Below, one piece after another: positions 62,387 to 64,000 of a stretch of 64,000 nucleotides of DNA (its first letter is position 1; each line of letters starts with the position of its first letter). The translations under genes and the position numbers were made by a program. The stretch comes from an uncultured beta proteobacterium. Its GTDB lineage: Bacteria; Pseudomonadota; Gammaproteobacteria; Burkholderiales; Burkholderiaceae_C. The notes beneath the pieces were generated by a model. It was not told where the DNA came from. It was given only the letters and a program-made list of their open reading frames with translations, and searched no databases. Location of the stretch: positions 35,478 through 99,477 of the forward strand of contig CAIUDG010000024.1 in assembly GCA_903897925.1 (NCBI GenBank), given 5' to 3'.

Positions 62387-63838
62387 TTAATTGAACCGAA
62401 CGTACTCAAAGTCTACCGGCTGGCGGTTGATGCCCATCACCGGGGGCGCAATCCAGTTGGCAAACTTGCCGGGTTCGACGACACGGCCCATCAGGCTGGC
62501 GACAAAAGCGCGGTCGCCGCCGCTGGGCAGCCAGTGGTCGACGTTGGCCTTCCACTCGGCTTCGCTGACGACGCGGCCATCCGGCGACACCTTGACACCG
62601 GCCAGGGTGCCGATGTTGCGGTGGAAGGCCTTGTGCGGTGTCTTCAGGCGGAACGGAATGCCGGCTTTTTCGATCACCTTGTTCCAGCGTTCGACGCCGC
62701 CGATGGAGTCTTTGATGTAGTCGTCGCGCAGCACTTCGTTGAGCGCGTTGAGCATTGGCACTTCGCGTTCCACCAGCTGGTTGTTCTGCACTGCCAGCAC
62801 GCGGTAGGTCTGGCCCTTGAGCTGGTGGTCGTCCAGGCGCTTGCCTTCTTCGTAGCGGCCTTTCAGGCCGGTGGAGTAGAAGGTGGCGGCATTGCTCGAT
62901 TCGTCAGCGCCAAACAGGTCGATGGTGACGCTGAAATGGAAGTTCAGGTAGCGCTGCAGCGTGGGCAGGTCGATCACGCCAGCGGCGCGCAGCTTGGCCG
63001 GGTCATCGGTTTTCATTTCATTCATGGCGGCACAGGTGCGCGAGATCACCCGCGAGATGCCGGACTCGCCGACAAACATGTGGTGCGCTTCTTCGGTCAG
63101 CATGAACTTGGTGGTGCGGGCCAGCGGGTCAAAGCTGCTTTCGGCCAGCGCGCAGAGCTGGAACTTGCCGTCGCGGTCGGTGAAATAGGTGAACATGAAG
63201 AAGCTCAGCCAGTCCGGGGTTTCTTCATTGAAGGCTTGCAGAATGCGCGGATTGTCCTGCTGGCCGGAGCGGCGTTCCAGCAGCGCTTCGCCTTCTTCGC
63301 GGCCATCGCGGCCGAAATATTTGTGCAGCAGATAGACCATGGCCCACAGGTGGCGGCCTTCTTCCACATTCACCTGGAACAGGTTGCGCAGGTCGTACTG
63401 GCTCGGGCAGGTCAGGCCGAGGTGGCGCTGTTGCTCCACCGAAGCCGGCTCGGTGTCGCCCTGCGTGACGATGATGCGGCGCAGGTTGGCGCGGTATTCG
63501 CCGGGCACGTCTTGCCAGGCGGCTTCGCCCTTGTGGTCACCGAAATGAATTTTGCGGTCGGCTTCGGCCGGGTTCAGGAAAATGCCCCAGCGGTAGTCCG
63601 GCATCTTCACGTGGCCGAACTGGGCCCAGCCCTGGGGATCGACGCTGATGGCGGTGCGCAGGTAGACATCGAAGTTCTGGCTGTTGTCGGGGCCCATATC
63701 GCCCCACCATTGCAGGTAGTTGGGCTGCCACTGTTCCAGGGCGCGTTGCAGGGTGCGGTCTTCGCTCAGGTTGACGTTGTTCGGAATCTTGTCGCTATTA
63801 AAAAATTGATATCTATATCGTCCATTAGATAAGTTCAA
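62387..63838 (-). CDS. boxB: Benzoyl-CoA 2,3-epoxidase, oxygenase subunit BoxB
   Basis: The 483-residue di-iron oxygenase epoxidises benzoyl-CoA with O2. It has the family opening KIPNNVNLSEDRTLQRALEQ and the di-iron segments EEGRHLWAMVYLL and LTEEAHHMFVGE. The frame starts at TTG (63838) without a visible ribosome-binding site. An ATG at 63825 is in another frame; one extra T in the T6 run at 63800-63805 would join it to KIPNNV as MDDIDINFFNS. The true start is therefore uncertain. Downstream, boxA and acyl-CoA genes follow; boxC and the benzoate-CoA ligase are not in the window. Confidence 0.93.
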   Translation of the reverse strand: MNLSNGRYRYQFFNSDKIPNNVNLSEDRTLQRALEQWQPNYLQWWGDMGPDNSQNFDVYLRTAISVDPQGWAQFGHVKMPDYRWGIFLNPAEADRKIHFGDHKGEAAWQDVPGEYRANLRRIIVTQGDTEPASVEQQRHLGLTCPSQYDLRNLFQVNVEEGRHLWAMVYLLHKYFGRDGREEGEALLERRSGQQDNPRILQAFNEETPDWLSFFMFTYFTDRDGKFQLCALAESSFDPLARTTKFMLTEEAHHMFVGESGISRVISRTCAAMNEMKTDDPAKLRAAGVIDLPTLQRYLNFHFSVTIDLFGADESSNAATFYSTGLKGRYEEGKRLDDHQLKGQTYRVLAVQNNQLVEREVPMLNALNEVLRDDYIKDSIGGVERWNKVIEKAGIPFRLKTPHKAFHRNIGTLAGVKVSPDGRVVSEAEWKANVDHWLPSGGDRAFVASLMGRVVEPGKFANWIAPPVMGINRQPVDFEYVRFN

Positions 63839-64000
63839 CAGACTTTTGATGAAATGTCAATTACTTTCGTTCTTTAATTTCGAAGTTACGATATTACGAA
63901 GGTCCATACCACCCGTCATTCCTAATGTGCTACGAGACGGATATGGCTTCGGCTTAGGACGCTGATCAGGAAGACATTGACCAGCGTCAAACGCATCTCC
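63839..64000. other. Upstream region of the box operon, no gene seen
   Basis: This AT-richer stretch carries no credible ORF. TTACGA repeats 8 bases apart (63885-63900 region) and an inverted repeat near the right edge are the only structure. It probably holds the box promoter and may contain the end of a gene beyond the window. Confidence 0.5.
63958..63988. repeat. Imperfect inverted repeat upstream of boxB
   Basis: GACGCTGATCA and TGACCAGCGTC, with one mismatch, are separated by nine bases. There is no T tract, so it may be a regulator site or part of the end of a gene outside the window. Confidence 0.5.

Overview
The window reads as high-GC chromosomal DNA of a betaproteobacterium, most likely of the Burkholderiales (inferred from a thiOSGE run, box-type aerobic benzoyl-CoA genes, a gentisate cluster with a NahR/NagR-like regulator, and many PAS/GGDEF/EAL proteins). 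I see no rRNA, tRNA, insertion sequence, prophage or CRISPR array. Most coding positions are filled, and the two window edges cut into a thiO gene (left) and the promoter region of a box operon (right).

Layout. 1-2.7 kb: thiamine genes thiO (5' partial), thiS, thiG, thiE. 2.7-12.8 kb: secreted proteins of unknown role, two tandem glycine-zipper outer-membrane proteins, metY, an orphan ParA with a FimT/GspH-like protein, several unrecognised genes, a Leu/Ile/Val-type binding protein, a UspA protein and a periplasmic OB-fold protein. 12.8-19.7 kb (minus strand): a signalling operon of PAS histidine kinase, NarL-type regulator, degenerate receiver and a GGDEF-EAL-HPt protein. 19.8-25.3 kb: modC, modB, a fused-permease NitT/TauT-like ABC pair and a hemerythrin. 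25.3-34.6 kb: a complete 3-hydroxybenzoate to gentisate to fumarate/pyruvate pathway with its own livKHMGF importer and a divergent LysR regulator over a perfect palindrome. 34.7-54.0 kb: a dense c-di-GMP and chemotaxis block with two diguanylate cyclases, a frameshifted GGDEF-EAL gene, an MCP, a globin-HD-GYP protein, a MASE3-GGDEF-EAL protein, a bacteriohemerythrin-PAS-GGDEF-EAL protein, FlaG, and a class I c-di-GMP riboswitch in front of a small membrane protein. 54.5-57.4 kb: a small Cys-motif protein, an MFS transporter and a TsdA-like dihaem cytochrome c. 57.5-63.8 kb (minus strand): boxB, boxA, enoyl-CoA hydratase, MaoC dehydratase, a PcaF-type thiolase and a zinc-type dehydrogenase.

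How it fits together. Two aromatic routes are encoded: 3-hydroxybenzoate through gentisate, and benzoyl-CoA epoxidation (box) with thiolytic finishing. Both consume O2. The c-di-GMP block carries two distinct oxygen-binding sensor folds (protoglobin and hemerythrin) attached to c-di-GMP-degrading domains, so oxygen may set c-di-GMP level and motility, with the riboswitch as one readout. That link is inference. The most notable items are the riboswitch and its uncharacterised target, the oxygen-sensor/phosphodiesterase pair, the GGDEF-EAL-HPt protein paired with a degenerate receiver, and an 8-bp duplication that breaks one GGDEF-EAL gene.
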